In this document: positions 1 to 9,419 of the stretch, piece after piece
Layout: every line of letters starts with the position of its first letter
Position numbering within the stretch: the first letter of the stretch is position 1
Origin: Streptomyces uncialis
Lineage (GTDB): Bacteria > Actinomycetota > Actinomycetes > Streptomycetales > Streptomycetaceae
Assembly: GCF_036250755.1 (NCBI RefSeq)
Contig: NZ_CP109583.1
Location: 2,542,001 to 2,606,000 of the forward strand
Direction of reading: 5' to 3'
DNA: 64,000 nucleotides
Translations under genes and position numbers: made by a program
The notes under the pieces: model-generated
What the model was told of the DNA's origin: nothing
The model's input: only the letters and a program-made list of their open reading frames with translations
Databases searched by the model: none

Positions 1-1344
1 GGCGGCGGGTTCGGGGGTGTCGGCGGCCTCGTCCTGGTCGCCCTGGTCGGTGGGTTCGTACACGAGCACCGCGCGGTTGTCGGGGCGCAGCCGTGCCCCG
101 GCGATCTCGCGGACCTCCTCGGCGGTGACGTCCAGCACGCGCTGGACGGCCGTCAGGGCGAGCTGCGGGTCGCCGAACAGCACCGCGTACCGGCACAGTT
201 CGTCGGCGCGTCCCGCGACCGTCCCGAGCCGGTCCAGCCACTCGCGCTCCAGCTGTGCCTGGGCGCGCTCCATCTCCTCCGGGGTGGGCCCGTCCTGTGC
301 GAAGCGGGCCAGCTCCTCGTCGACGGCGGACTCGATGTCCGGGACCTCGACACCCGCGGACGTCTTGACGTCCAGCCAGCCGAGCGAGGGGGCACCCGCG
401 AGACGCAGCAGCCCGAATCCGGCGGCCACCGCGCTGCGGTCGCGGCGCACGAGGCGGTTGTACAGGCGTGAGGACTCGCCGCCGCCGAGGACGGTGAGCG
501 CCAGGTCGGCGGCGTCGCACGCGCGCGTGCCGTCCTCCGGGAGCCGGTAGGCGGCCATCAGCGCGCGTGAGGGCACCTCCTCCTCGACGACCTCGCGCAG
601 CTGCTCACCGATGGTGTCGGGCAGCGCGCCGTCCCGGGGGGCGGGCTTGCCGTCGTGACCCGGGATGGAGCCGAAGTACTTCTCGACCCAGGCCAGGGTC
701 TCCTCCGGATTGATGTCCCCGACGACCGACAGCACCGCGTTGTTCGGCGCGTAGTAGGTGCGGAAGAAGGCGCGGGCGTCCTCCAGGGTCGCCGCGTCCA
801 GGTCGGCCATCGAGCCGATGGGCGTGTGGTGGTACGGGTGGCCCTCCGGGTAGGAGAGGGCGGTGAGCTTCTCGAACGCGGTGCCGTAGGGCACGTTGTC
901 GTAGCGCTGACGCCGTTCGTTCTTGACGACGTCACGCTGGTTGTCGAGGGACTCCAGGTCGAGCGCGGCGAGCAGTGAGCCCATCCGGTCGGCCTCCAGC
1001 CACAGCGCCAGCTCCAGCTGGTGCGCGGGCATGGTCTCGAAGTAGTTGGTCCGCTCGAAGCTGGTGGTGCCGTTGAGGGAGCCGCCGGCGCCCTGGACCA
1101 GTTCGAAGTGGCCGTTGCCGCCCACCTGCTTCGACCCCTGGAACATGAGGTGCTCGAAAAGGTGAGCCAGGCCGGTACGGCCCTTGACCTCGTGGCGTGA
1201 GCCGACGTCGTACCAGAGGCAGACAGCGGCGACCGGGGTCAGGTGGTCCTCGGAGAGCACCACCCGCAAGCCGTTGTCCAGGCGGTGCTCGGTCGCTGTC
1301 AGGCCGCCGGAGCCGGCCTGCGTGGCCGTGTGACCCATGGGCAT
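1..1344 (-). CDS. M16 family zinc metallopeptidase (3' end outside window)
   Basis: About 448 residues are visible and the C-terminus runs off the window. The inverted zinc motif HxxEH lies at residues 61-65 (HLFEH), in the typical context GLAHLFEHLMFQG. This defines the pitrilysin/processing-peptidase family, which cleaves small proteins and peptides. The conserved second half of the N-terminal lobe follows (ELALWLEADRMGSLL, then YYAPNNAVLSVVGD). Two in-frame ATGs lie 6 bases apart; I chose 1344 because GAAGGGA sits 5 bases before it. No signal peptide is visible, so a cytoplasmic enzyme is likely. Streptomyces often carry two M16 genes in tandem, and the next gene beyond the edge could be the partner. 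Divergent from parC. Confidence 0.93.
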   Translation of the reverse strand, partial: MPMGHTATQAGSGGLTATEHRLDNGLRVVLSEDHLTPVAAVCLWYDVGSRHEVKGRTGLAHLFEHLMFQGSKQVGGNGHFELVQGAGGSLNGTTSFERTNYFETMPAHQLELALWLEADRMGSLLAALDLESLDNQRDVVKNERRQRYDNVPYGTAFEKLTALSYPEGHPYHHTPIGSMADLDAATLEDARAFFRTYYAPNNAVLSVVGDINPEETLAWVEKYFGSIPGHDGKPAPRDGALPDTIGEQLREVVEEEVPSRALMAAYRLPEDGTRACDAADLALTVLGGGESSRLYNRLVRRDRSAVAAGFGLLRLAGAPSLGWLDVKTSAGVEVPDIESAVDEELARFAQDGPTPEEMERAQAQLEREWLDRLGTVAGRADELCRYAVLFGDPQLALTAVQRVLDVTAEEVREIAGARLRPDNRAVLVYEPTDQGDQDEAADTPEPAA

Positions 1345-1661
1345 GTACGTCCCTTCGATCGCGGAAACAGAAGAAGTTCCTGCCGGTTCTGCCACTGTAT
1401 GCAAGCGTGCTGACACCTGGCGAAGTTCCCGGCCCGGCTACGCCGTGAGCGAGCGGCGCGGATCGTGCCGTCCCCGCCGCGCGCCGGCCGCGCGAGGCGG
1501 CGGAACACGTCGCCGGGGCCCGTCCGCGGGTCCGTCCGACGGCCGTCGCACACACCGTACGGACGGGTCGCGGTCCGCGTTGTCGGTGCGTCGGGCCACA
1601 ATGGTCCGCGTCCGTTCCCGTTCGATGCCCTGGCACACACTGTGAAGGAGCCGCAGCAGCG
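1345..1661. other. Divergent promoter region between the M16 peptidase and parC
   Basis: 317 bases without a gene. It must hold the promoters of both divergent genes, but no clean -35/-10 pair is visible. The parC ribosome binding site (GAAGGAG, 11 bases before ATG) is at its right end. Confidence 0.5.
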
Positions 1662-4112
1662 ATGGCCCGCCGCAGCACGAAAACCCCGCCGCCCGACGAT
1701 TTCGAGGAGAAGATCCTCGACATCGACGTCGTCGACGAGATGCAGGGCTCCTTCCTTGAGTACGCGTACTCCGTGATCTACTCACGTGCCCTGCCGGACG
1801 CACGTGACGGTATGAAGCCGGTACAGCGCCGGATCGTCTATCAGATGAACGAGATGGGCCTGCGCCCCGACCGCGGCTATGTGAAGTGCGCCCGGGTCGT
1901 CGGCGAGGTCATGGGCAAGCTGCACCCGCACGGTGACGCGTCGATCTACGACGCGCTGGTGAGGATGGCGCAGCCGTTCTCGATGCGGGTGCCCCTGATC
2001 GACGGCCATGGCAACTTCGGTTCCCTGGGCAATGACGACCCTCCGGCCGCGATGCGGTACACGGAGTGCCGGATGGCCGACGCCGCCACGTTGATGACGG
2101 AGTCCATCGACGAGGACACCGTCGATTTCTCGCCGAACTACGACGGCCAGGAGCAGGAGCCGGTGGCTCTCCCGGCCGCCTATCCCAACCTCCTGGTGAA
2201 CGGCTCGTCAGGGATCGCCGTCGGCATGGCGACGAACATGCCGCCGCACAACCTGGGCGAGGTCATCGCCGCGGCACGGCACCTCATCCGCTATCCGGGC
2301 GCCGACCTGGAGACGTTGATGAAGCACGTCCCGGGCCCCGATCTGCCGACGGGTGGCCGGATCGTCGGCCTCTCGGGGGTACGGGACGCCTACGAGACGG
2401 GGCGGGGCACGTTCAAGATCCGTGCGACCGTCTCCGTGGAGGCGGTGACGGCGCGCCGCAAGGGACTTGTGGTGACGGAGCTGCCGTTCTCGGTCGGTCC
2501 CGAGAAGGTGATCGCCAAGATCAAGGACCTGGTCGGGTCGAAGAAGCTCCAGGGCATCGCGGACGTCAAGGACCTCACGGACCGTGCGCACGGTCTGCGG
2601 CTGGTGATCGAGATCAAGAACGGCTTCGTCCCGGAGGCCGTCCTGGAGCAGCTCTACAAGCTGACGCCGATGGAGGAGTCCTTCGGTATCAACAACGTCG
2701 CCCTGGTGGACGGCCAGCCCCTGACCCTGGGTCTGAAGGAGCTGCTGGAGGTCTATCTGGACCACCGCTTCACCGTGGTGCGCCGCCGCAGCGAGTTCCG
2801 CCGCGCCAAGCGCCGCGACCGGCTGCATCTGGTGGAGGGTCTGCTGGTGGCCCTCGTCGACATCGACGAGGTCATCCGGGTGATCCGGTCCAGCGACAAC
2901 TCGGCGCAGGCCAAGGAGCGGCTGATCGAGCGGTTCTCGCTGAGCGAGATCCAGACGCAGTACATCCTGGACACCCCGCTGCGCCGTCTGACCAAATTCG
3001 ACCGGATCGAGCTGGAGTCCGAGCGCGACCGGCTGGACGCGGAGATCGCCGAGCTGACGCGCATCCTGGACTCGGACGCGGAGCTGCGCAAGCTGGTCTC
3101 CGGTGAGCTGGCGGCGGTGGCGAAGAAGTTCGGCACCGACCGGCGCACGGTCCTGCTGGAGTCCTCGGGCACCCCCGCGGCCACGGTGCCGCTCCAGGTC
3201 GCGGACGACCCGTGCCGTGTCCTGATGTCGTCCACGGGCCTGCTGGCGCGTACGGCCGACGGCGAGACGTCCTCGGAGGACGGCGGTCGCCGGGTGAAGC
3301 ACGACGTGATCGTGTCCGCGGTGCCTGCCACCGCGCGCGGGGAGGTCGGCGCGGTCACCTCCACGGGGCGGCTGCTGCGGATCGCGGTGGTCGATCTGCC
3401 ACAGCTTCCGGGCACCGCTTCGGCGCCCGTGCTGTCGGGCGGCGCGCCGATCGCCGAGTTCCTCACCCTGGAGGGCGACGAGACGGTCGTCTGTCTGACG
3501 ACGCTCGACGAGGCGTCACCGGGTCTGGCGATCGGCACCGCCCAGGGTGTCGTGAAGCGTGTGGTGCCGGACTATCCGACGAACAAGGACGAGTTGGAGG
3601 TCATCGCCCTGCGTGACGGTGACCGGATCGTCGGGGCGGTGGAGCTGCGTACCGGCGAGGAGGATCTCGTCTTCATCACGGACGACGCGCAGTTGCTGCG
3701 CTTCCAGGCGTCCCAGGTGCGTCCCCAGGGCCGTCCCGCCGGAGGCATGGCGGGCATCAAGCTCACGGACGGCGCCAAGGTGATCTCGTTCACCGCGGTC
3801 GACCCCGCGGTCGACGCGGTGGTCTTCACGGTCGCCGGTTCACGCGGCACGCTGGACGACTCGGTGCAGACGACGGCGAAGCTGACGCCGTTCGACCAGT
3901 ACCCGCGCAAGGGCCGTGCCACGGGCGGTGTGCGCTGCCAGCGGTTCCTGAAGGGCGAGGACTGTCTGAGTCTGGCCTGGGCGGGCGCGGCGCCCCCCCG
4001 CGCGGCGCAGAAGAACGGCACTCCGGTGGACATGCCGGAGCCGGACCCGAGACGGGACGGTTCCGGACTGCCCCTCGGCAGGACGGTCTCGGTGGTCGCG
4101 GGCCCGGTGTGA
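1662..4112 (+). CDS. parC: DNA topoisomerase IV subunit A (GyrA/ParC family)
   Basis: 816 residues, a type IIA topoisomerase breakage-reunion subunit that decatenates daughter chromosomes together with ParE. The N-terminal winged-helix motif [16 protein letters not shown], the quinolone-region motif [12 protein letters not shown] and the active-site tyrosine context AAMRYTE are all present. The C-terminal beta-pinwheel lacks the GyrA box (QRRGGKG); [10 protein letters not shown] stands in its place, which favours ParC over GyrA. Its partner parE lies about 7 kb away on the other strand (10979-13102), so the two subunits are not co-transcribed. Start ATG chosen from the GAAGGAG upstream. In S. 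coelicolor the corresponding loci are, from memory, SCO5836 and SCO5822. Confidence 0.95.
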   Translation: MARRSTKTPPPDDFEEKILDIDVVDEMQGSFLEYAYSVIYSRALPDARDGMKPVQRRIVYQMNEMGLRPDRGYVKCARVVGEVMGKLHPHGDASIYDALVRMAQPFSMRVPLIDGHGNFGSLGNDDPPAAMRYTECRMADAATLMTESIDEDTVDFSPNYDGQEQEPVALPAAYPNLLVNGSSGIAVGMATNMPPHNLGEVIAAARHLIRYPGADLETLMKHVPGPDLPTGGRIVGLSGVRDAYETGRGTFKIRATVSVEAVTARRKGLVVTELPFSVGPEKVIAKIKDLVGSKKLQGIADVKDLTDRAHGLRLVIEIKNGFVPEAVLEQLYKLTPMEESFGINNVALVDGQPLTLGLKELLEVYLDHRFTVVRRRSEFRRAKRRDRLHLVEGLLVALVDIDEVIRVIRSSDNSAQAKERLIERFSLSEIQTQYILDTPLRRLTKFDRIELESERDRLDAEIAELTRILDSDAELRKLVSGELAAVAKKFGTDRRTVLLESSGTPAATVPLQVADDPCRVLMSSTGLLARTADGETSSEDGGRRVKHDVIVSAVPATARGEVGAVTSTGRLLRIAVVDLPQLPGTASAPVLSGGAPIAEFLTLEGDETVVCLTTLDEASPGLAIGTAQGVVKRVVPDYPTNKDELEVIALRDGDRIVGAVELRTGEEDLVFITDDAQLLRFQASQVRPQGRPAGGMAGIKLTDGAKVISFTAVDPAVDAVVFTVAGSRGTLDDSVQTTAKLTPFDQYPRKGRATGGVRCQRFLKGEDCLSLAWAGAAPPRAAQKNGTPVDMPEPDPRRDGSGLPLGRTVSVVAGPV

Positions 4113-4113
4113 C

Positions 4114-4135
4114 GGCGCCACGCGCGCGTGGCGCC
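4114..4135. terminator. Palindromic hairpin after parC
   Basis: A perfect 22-base palindrome (GGCGCCACGCG and its complement) begins 1 base after the parC stop codon. It lies between convergent genes and could end transcription from both sides. No U-tract follows, as is common in Streptomyces. Confidence 0.6.
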
Positions 4136-4263
4136 TTCGGGTGCCCCGCGCGCGTGCGGACGGTTTCGGGGCGATGGTCCCGACGGTGACCGCGATGCGC
4201 GGGTGCCGCGCGTGCGGACGGTTCAGGGGCGGGCGGTGTCCGCGGTGTCCACCCCGCGGTGAG

Positions 4264-5400
4264 TCACCCGTCGCCGTACGGGTCGCCCAGTTCGGCGGGG
4301 TCGGCGGGGTCGTCCTGGCCGGACCCGTCCCCGTCGGGTTCCGGCTCGGGGACGTAGCGCAGCACTCCCCACATGACGTGCTCCTCGACGGCGCCTTCCG
4401 CGTCGCCGAGGGGACACAGGTCCAGCCGGGCGCGCAGTTCCCCGGTGTCGATGCCGGAGCCGATGAGGACGAGCTGGGTGAGCCGCCGCGCGTCGGACGG
4501 CCAGGGCTCGGGGGTGAAGCGCAGGAAGCGGCCCACCGCGTGGACGGCGTACCGGTTGCGCGGATCGGCGGCCCCGAAGTCGACATATCCCTTGATCCGG
4601 TACAGCCCGTCCGGCCTGCTGTCGAGGAAGTCCAGCAGCCGTCGCGGGTGCAGGGGCCGGTCGGCGGTGAAGGACACCGTCTCGTAGCCGGTGTGGGGAT
4701 GCGCCGCCGGGTGTCCGTGACCCGGTGCGGCCTCCTCGCAGCCGTCACCGGCGAGCGCGGCGAGGTCGTCGAAGGTCAGCTGTCCGACGCGTTCACGGAC
4801 CGCCTTGGGGTCGAACAGCAGCTCGGGGTCGACCCGCCCGTGGACGGAGGTCACCACGGCCGCGCCGTCGACGAGCCCCCGGACCGTGCCCAGCACCCTG
4901 CCCAGCGCCCCGTCGTCCACCCGGTCGGCCTTGTTCACGACCACGAGGTCGGCGATCCGCAGATGCCGGTCGAGCTCCGGATGGCGTTCGCGGGTGGCGT
5001 CGAACTCGACTGCGTCCACGACCTCGACGAGCCCTCCGTACACGATCCGCCGGTTGTCGCTGGCGAGGACCATCCGGACGAGTTCCTGCGGTTCGGCGAG
5101 GCCGCTGGCCTCGATGACGATGATGTCGATCCGGGCGGCGGGGCGGGTGAGCCGTTCCAGATAGGCGTCGAGTTCGCTGACGTCGACCGCGCAGCACAGA
5201 CAGCCGTTCCCGAGGGACACCGTGGAGTCGCCGAGCCGGCCGGCCACCGCCATCGCGTCGATCTCGATGCTGCCGAAGTCGTTGACGATCGCTCCGATGC
5301 GGCTTCCCCCGCTGGTGTGGAGCAGATGGTTCAGGAGGGTGGTCTTGCCCGACCCGAGGAAGCCCGCGAGGACGACGACCGGGATCTGCTGCTGACTCAA
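4264..5400 (-). CDS. CobW/COG0523 family GTP-binding metallochaperone
   Basis: 378 residues of the G3E GTPase family, which delivers or inserts metal ions (zinc, cobalt, nickel). Walker A is GFLGSGKTT near the N-terminus. The family metal-binding CxCC motif follows (GNGCLCCAVD), then the NKAD base-recognition motif and the C-terminal CobW_C domain (YRIKGYVDF). A His-rich stretch (PGHGHPAAHPH) lies between the domains and is likely an extra metal ligand. I chose the TTG start at 5400 because AGGAGAG lies about 8 bases upstream; longer readings add a low-complexity tail. The metal served cannot be read from sequence. No Zur-like palindrome was found in the 277-base gap shared with the divergent iron-box gene. 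Confidence 0.9.
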   Translation of the reverse strand: MSQQQIPVVVLAGFLGSGKTTLLNHLLHTSGGSRIGAIVNDFGSIEIDAMAVAGRLGDSTVSLGNGCLCCAVDVSELDAYLERLTRPAARIDIIVIEASGLAEPQELVRMVLASDNRRIVYGGLVEVVDAVEFDATRERHPELDRHLRIADLVVVNKADRVDDGALGRVLGTVRGLVDGAAVVTSVHGRVDPELLFDPKAVRERVGQLTFDDLAALAGDGCEEAAPGHGHPAAHPHTGYETVSFTADRPLHPRRLLDFLDSRPDGLYRIKGYVDFGAADPRNRYAVHAVGRFLRFTPEPWPSDARRLTQLVLIGSGIDTGELRARLDLCPLGDAEGAVEEHVMWGVLRYVPEPEPDGDGSGQDDPADPAELGDPYGDG

Positions 5401-5594
5401 CGCGCGCTCTCTCCTGCTGCTCGGGCCACTGCTGCTCGGGCCACGCACGCTCGCACGCACGCGCTGGAGCCCTTCCGGCACGGCCGGGGCACCTGGGACC
5501 GGCCCGGCCCCAGGGCGGGACCCGGCCCGGTCCCAGGATACGAGGGCGCCCGGACACTCCCGGTCGCCCGTCGGCCTCCGAGCGGGCCAGGGCC

Positions 5595-5614
5595 ACGTCC
5601 CGCGCGCGGGACGT
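5595..5614. repeat. 20-bp GC-rich palindrome, member of a dispersed set
   Basis: Perfect palindrome ACGTCCCGCGCGCGGGACGT in the divergent gap between the CobW gene and the iron-box gene. Near-identical copies occur at 58468-58487, 58505-58524 and 62001-62019, all intergenic. Confidence 0.6.
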
Positions 5615-5658
5615 CACCGACGGGGAGCGACCGCGCCCGGAAGTCCCCGTCGAGCACG

Positions 5659-5677
5659 TCAGGTTAGGCTCACCTCT
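5659..5677 (+). promoter_or_regulatory. Iron box (DmdR/IdeR operator)
   Basis: TCAGGTTAGGCTCACCTCT matches the 19-bp actinobacterial iron-box consensus TTAGGTTAGGCTAACCTAA at 15 of 19 positions, including the whole core AGGTTAGGCT. It ends at the base before the GTG start of the next gene, so repression by Fe-bound DmdR1 would cover the transcription start. Confidence 0.85.
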
Positions 5678-6613
5678 GTGAGTACGTGCGCAACCGCTTC
5701 GCGGAGCTCCGACGAACCGCTGGCCGGCACCGCGGCCACGGCCCGGACCTGGCTGCTGCTCGAACAGCCCGGTCCCTGGGGCGCCAAGGCGCTGACGGCG
5801 AGCCATCTGGACCCGGCGGTGGGGCGTGCCCTGGAGTCGGCGGCGGAGGGCACCGGGGTGCGGATCGCGCTGATCCGCAGGCCGGGCAGGCACGCGGACC
5901 GTCACACGGACGGCACCCGCCGGGTGTACGCCGCGCACACCGTGCCGGGCGGGACCTGGCTGCGGGAGGCCGACATCGACGACCCGGCGCGGCTGCTCGG
6001 CCTGGACCTCGGGGCGCTCGGCGCGGGCGACGCCGACGGCTTCGACCGGGCGCTGGGCGGGCGGGCGCACACGGGCGCCCCCCTGGTCCTCGTCTGCACC
6101 AACGGCAAGCGGGACCGCTGCTGCGCCCTGCTGGGGCGCCCGCTCGCCCAGGAGCTCACCGACTCCGGTGAGCGCGGCGTCTGGGAGGTCACCCACCTCG
6201 GTGGGCACCGTTTCTCGCCGACGCTGCTGGTGCTGCCGTACGGCTACGCGTACGGCAGGGTCGAGGCCCCGCTCGTCAAGGAGATCCTGGAGGCCGTCAC
6301 CGACGGCCGGATCGTGACGGAGGGCTGCCGGGGCGGCTCCGCGTGGGAGCGTCCGGGCCAGGCGGCGGAGCTGGCCGTCCGCAAGGCGGCCCAGGAGGCC
6401 GCAGCGGGCGTTCTGAGCGTCGAACGGACCGAGGGGGCCGCTCCCCGCTGGGAGGTCTCCGTTCGGCACGTGGACGGCCGTACGTGGCGTGTCACGGTCG
6501 CGCGGGGGGCGTCCCTGCCCGCCCGGCCGGAGAGCTGCGGGGCCGCCCTGGCGACCCCGGCGCGTATGGACGTCGTCGCGGTACGTGAGCTGGTCACCGC
6601 CGTGGAGGGCTGA
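5678..6613 (+). CDS. Sucrase/ferredoxin-like family Fe-S protein, iron-box controlled
   Basis: 311 residues of the sucrase/ferredoxin-like family, a thioredoxin-fold [2Fe-2S] type. The motif CTNGKRDRCCALLGRPLA supplies the clustered cysteines, followed by the family's GHRFSPTLLVLPYG segment. No signal peptide or membrane segment, so cytoplasmic. The GTG start directly follows the iron box with no room for a ribosome binding site, so the mRNA is probably leaderless. Family biochemistry is thin. The iron box makes a role in iron handling (for example electron transfer to a ferric-siderophore) a reasonable inference, not an observation. Confidence 0.88.
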   Translation: MSTCATASRSSDEPLAGTAATARTWLLLEQPGPWGAKALTASHLDPAVGRALESAAEGTGVRIALIRRPGRHADRHTDGTRRVYAAHTVPGGTWLREADIDDPARLLGLDLGALGAGDADGFDRALGGRAHTGAPLVLVCTNGKRDRCCALLGRPLAQELTDSGERGVWEVTHLGGHRFSPTLLVLPYGYAYGRVEAPLVKEILEAVTDGRIVTEGCRGGSAWERPGQAAELAVRKAAQEAAAGVLSVERTEGAAPRWEVSVRHVDGRTWRVTVARGASLPARPESCGAALATPARMDVVAVRELVTAVEG

Positions 6614-6709
6614 ACGGCGCGCCGCCGAAGGACCCAGCACAGCAAAGCCACGAGATCCGCACCACAGGGGCTTCGACTGGGACGCCCGCGCCCCGTACCG
6701 TTCGTACGC

Positions 6710-8350
6710 ATGAGCCCGTCCCCCCCCGTCCGACGCCTGCGTCTCGGTCTGCCCCGCCGGGTCTTCTCGCAGGTGCTCCTGATGCAACTGGCGATCGCCG
6801 GCGGAGTCGTGGTGCTCGCCACCGGCCTGTTCCTCGCGCCCCTCAGCAACGAGCTGGACGACCAGGCCATGCAGCGCGCCCTGGCGATAGCGCAGACCAC
6901 CGCGGCCCAGCCCCAGATAGCCGCGGACATGAAGACCTCGCTGCCCACGGTCGACGGTCCGGTGCAGGCGGTCGCGGAGCGCATACGGCACGCGAGCGGC
7001 GCCGAGTACATCGTGATCATGAACATGGACGGGGTCCGCTGGTCGCACACCGACACCCTCCAGATCGGCAAGGTCGTCTCCACGGACCCCAGCGTCCCGC
7101 TCGCGGGCCGGGAGATCATGCAGATCGACAACGGCACCCTGGGCCGCTCCGCGCGCGGGAAGGTGCCGCTGCGTGACGCGAGCGGCGACATCATCGGCGC
7201 GGTGTCAGTCGGCATCGAGTACGACAGCGTCCGGGCGCGGCTCTTCCACACGATCCCCAGCCTGCTCGCCTACGCGGGCGGGGCGCTGGCGGTCGGGGCG
7301 CTGGCGGCGTACCTGATCTCCCGGCGGGTGCAGAAGCAGACCAGGGACCTCGCCTTCTCGGACATCTCCGCGCTGCTCGCGGAGCGCGAGGCGATGCTGC
7401 ACAGCATCCGCGAGGGTGTGGTGGCCCTGGACCGCGGCGGCCGCATCCGGCTGCTCAACGACGAGGCGCAGCGGCTGCTGGGCCTCGGCACGGAGGTCGT
7501 CGGCAAGTCGCTGGACTCGGCGCTGGGCCCGGGCCGCACCACCGATGTCCTCGCGGGCCGGGTGACGGGGACGGACCTGGTGACCGTGCGGGGGCAGCGG
7601 GTGCTGATCGCCAACCGGATGCCCACCGACGACGGCGGCGCCGTGGCCACGCTGCGTGACCGTACCGAGCTGGAGCAGCTCGGCCGCGAGCTGGACTCCA
7701 CCCGTGGTCTCATCGACGCGCTGCGCGCGCAGGACCATGAGCACGCGAACCGTATGCACACCCTGCTCGGGCTGCTGGAGCTGGAGATGTTCGACGAGGC
7801 CGTCGAGTTCGTCGGGGAGGTCGCCGGGGCCCACCGGGTGACCGCCGAGCAGATCACGGAGAAGATCCACGACCCGCTGCTGGCGGCCCTGCTGGTCGGC
7901 AAGGCCACGGTCGCGGCCGAACGCGGTGTGACGCTCGCGGTGTCCCCGGACACCTCGCTGCCGGACCGGCTGATCGACCCGCGTGGGCTGGTCACCATCG
8001 TGGGGAACCTCGTCGACAACGCGCTGGACGCCTCGTCCGGATCGCCCCACGCGCGCGTGGAGGTCGTGCTGCGGGCGGAGGGCCGGGCCGCGGTGCTGCG
8101 GGTGCGGGACACCGGTCCCGGTGTCCCGCCCGAGCAGCGGGAGACGATCTTCATGGAGGGCTGGACCACCAAGAAGATCCCCGCGCGCGGCAAGCGCGGC
8201 ATCGGTCTGGCGCTGGTGCGCCGGCTGGCCGAGCGGCAGGGCGGCGGCGCCGAGGTCGGCGAGGGCCCGGACGGCGGCGCGGAGTTCATCGTGCGGCTGC
8301 CGGAGGCCCTGTCGGAGGCACCACTGGCGAGCGCGGAGGAGGTGCGGTGA
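6710..8350 (+). CDS. CitA/DcuS-type sensor histidine kinase
   Basis: 546 residues. Membrane segment 1 lies near residues 23-45 and segment 2 near 183-200; between them is a short extracytoplasmic sensor of the Cache/PAS type found in CitA and DcuS. A cytoplasmic PAS domain follows (about 225-310). The phospho-acceptor helix is RAQDHEHANRMHTLLGLLEL near residue 342, typical of the SpoOB-like kinases. The HATPase domain has the N box (NLVDNALDAS) and G boxes (RDTGPGVP, GKRGIGLALV). Family members sense C4-dicarboxylates or citrate, but the ligand here is unknown and no dicarboxylate transporter is next door. It overlaps the response regulator gene by 4 bases (GTGA), so translation is coupled. 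Confidence 0.94.
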   Translation: MSPSPPVRRLRLGLPRRVFSQVLLMQLAIAGGVVVLATGLFLAPLSNELDDQAMQRALAIAQTTAAQPQIAADMKTSLPTVDGPVQAVAERIRHASGAEYIVIMNMDGVRWSHTDTLQIGKVVSTDPSVPLAGREIMQIDNGTLGRSARGKVPLRDASGDIIGAVSVGIEYDSVRARLFHTIPSLLAYAGGALAVGALAAYLISRRVQKQTRDLAFSDISALLAEREAMLHSIREGVVALDRGGRIRLLNDEAQRLLGLGTEVVGKSLDSALGPGRTTDVLAGRVTGTDLVTVRGQRVLIANRMPTDDGGAVATLRDRTELEQLGRELDSTRGLIDALRAQDHEHANRMHTLLGLLELEMFDEAVEFVGEVAGAHRVTAEQITEKIHDPLLAALLVGKATVAAERGVTLAVSPDTSLPDRLIDPRGLVTIVGNLVDNALDASSGSPHARVEVVLRAEGRAAVLRVRDTGPGVPPEQRETIFMEGWTTKKIPARGKRGIGLALVRRLAERQGGGAEVGEGPDGGAEFIVRLPEALSEAPLASAEEVR

Positions 8351-9024
8351 TCGCGGTCCTGGTGGTGGACGACGACATCCGGGTGGCGGACGTCAACGCG
8401 GCGTACGTCGAGAAGATCGCCGGTTTCCGGGTGGCGGCGAAGGCGCACAACGCCGCCGAGGCGCTGCACTGCGTGGAGACCGACGAGGTCGATCTGGTGC
8501 TGCTCGACCACCATCTGCCCGACGAGACCGGGCTGGACGTGGTCCGCAGACTGCGGGAGCGCGGCCATGAGACCGACGTGATCATGGTGACGGCCGCCCG
8601 GGACGTGGGCACCGTGCAGGCGGCGATGCGGCTGGGCGCTCTCCAGTACCTGGTGAAGCCGTTCGCGTTCTCCGGGCTGCGGACCAAGCTGGAGGCGTAC
8701 GCGGCCCTCCAGCGCACCCTCAGGGGCGGCGGCGAGGCCGAACAGGCGGAGGTGGACCGGATCTTCGGCGCGCTCACGGTGTCCGCCGAACCCGAACTCC
8801 CGAAAGGCCACTCCCCCACCACCGCGGAACTGGTGCGCAGGGTGCTGATGTCCGCCGAAGGACCGGTGTCCGCACAGGAACTCGCCGACAGCACCCAGTT
8901 GAGCCGGCAGACGGCCCAGCGCTACCTCAAACTGCTGGAGCGCGCCGGGCGGGTCCGGCTCAGTCTGCGGTACGGGGACACGGGCCGCCCCGAGCACCGG
9001 TACCGGTGGGCCACCCGGGGGTGA
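8347..9024 (+). CDS. CitB/DcuR-type response regulator
   Basis: 225 residues, partner of the preceding kinase. The receiver domain has the acidic pair VVDDD, the phospho-acceptor Asp in LVLLDHHLPDETGL, the switch Thr in MVTAARDVG and the Lys in YLVKPFAF. The C-terminal DNA-binding part is the CitB-family helix-turn-helix (LSRQTAQRYLKLLE). Start GTG overlaps the kinase stop. A close paralogue without a kinase is at 10023-10718, so cross-talk is possible. Confidence 0.94.
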   Translation: MIAVLVVDDDIRVADVNAAYVEKIAGFRVAAKAHNAAEALHCVETDEVDLVLLDHHLPDETGLDVVRRLRERGHETDVIMVTAARDVGTVQAAMRLGALQYLVKPFAFSGLRTKLEAYAALQRTLRGGGEAEQAEVDRIFGALTVSAEPELPKGHSPTTAELVRRVLMSAEGPVSAQELADSTQLSRQTAQRYLKLLERAGRVRLSLRYGDTGRPEHRYRWATRG

Positions 9025-9061
9025 GCCCCCGCGCGGCGGGGGAAGTGGCGCGGGGGCTCAC
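9021..9061 (+). terminator. Hairpin ending the two-component operon
   Basis: 14-base arms GTGAGCCCCCGCGC and GCGCGGGGGCTCAC pair perfectly around a 13-base loop; the response-regulator stop codon lies in the left arm. Confidence 0.7.
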
Positions 9062-9164
9062 GTGGCGGGCCCGAGCGGTCGCGGCGCGCGGTGCGCGGCG
9101 GTCTCGTACGGGCCTTGCGGGCGGCGCACCTCGTACGGTGCGGCGCCGCGTCGGTGGCCGGGGT

Positions 9165-9419
9165 TCAGCCGTCGGTGGTGGCGGACCGGGCCCCGGTCGT
9201 GGTGCCGAAGTCGGCGGGCAGGGTACGGCCCGAGCGCCGGTTCACGGGCGCTTCACGGCGTTCCGCCTCGTCGACGGTCGTCCCCACATGACGCGGGGTG
9301 CGGGAGCCGTCGTCGCCGACACCTCCGCCGCTGACCGATGAGAGCCCCACGAGTGCGCCCAGCGCCATCATCCCCGCACCGGCGGCCGACGCCCATCTGG
9401 TGGTGTCCCGCATGCGCAT
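9165..9419 (-). CDS. Small membrane-anchored or secreted protein, unknown function
   Basis: 84 residues reading MRMRDTTRWASAAGAGMMAL at the start. One hydrophobic segment near residues 10-30 looks like a signal anchor or uncleaved signal peptide. The rest is polar and probably disordered, without cysteines. AAGGA lies 4 bases before ATG 9419 and 10 bases before a second in-frame ATG at 9413; either could be used. It converges on the two-component operon. I recognise no family. The signal-like N-terminus and ribosome binding site support a real gene. Confidence 0.55.
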   Translation of the reverse strand: MRMRDTTRWASAAGAGMMALGALVGLSSVSGGGVGDDGSRTPRHVGTTVDEAERREAPVNRRSGRTLPADFGTTTGARSATTDG

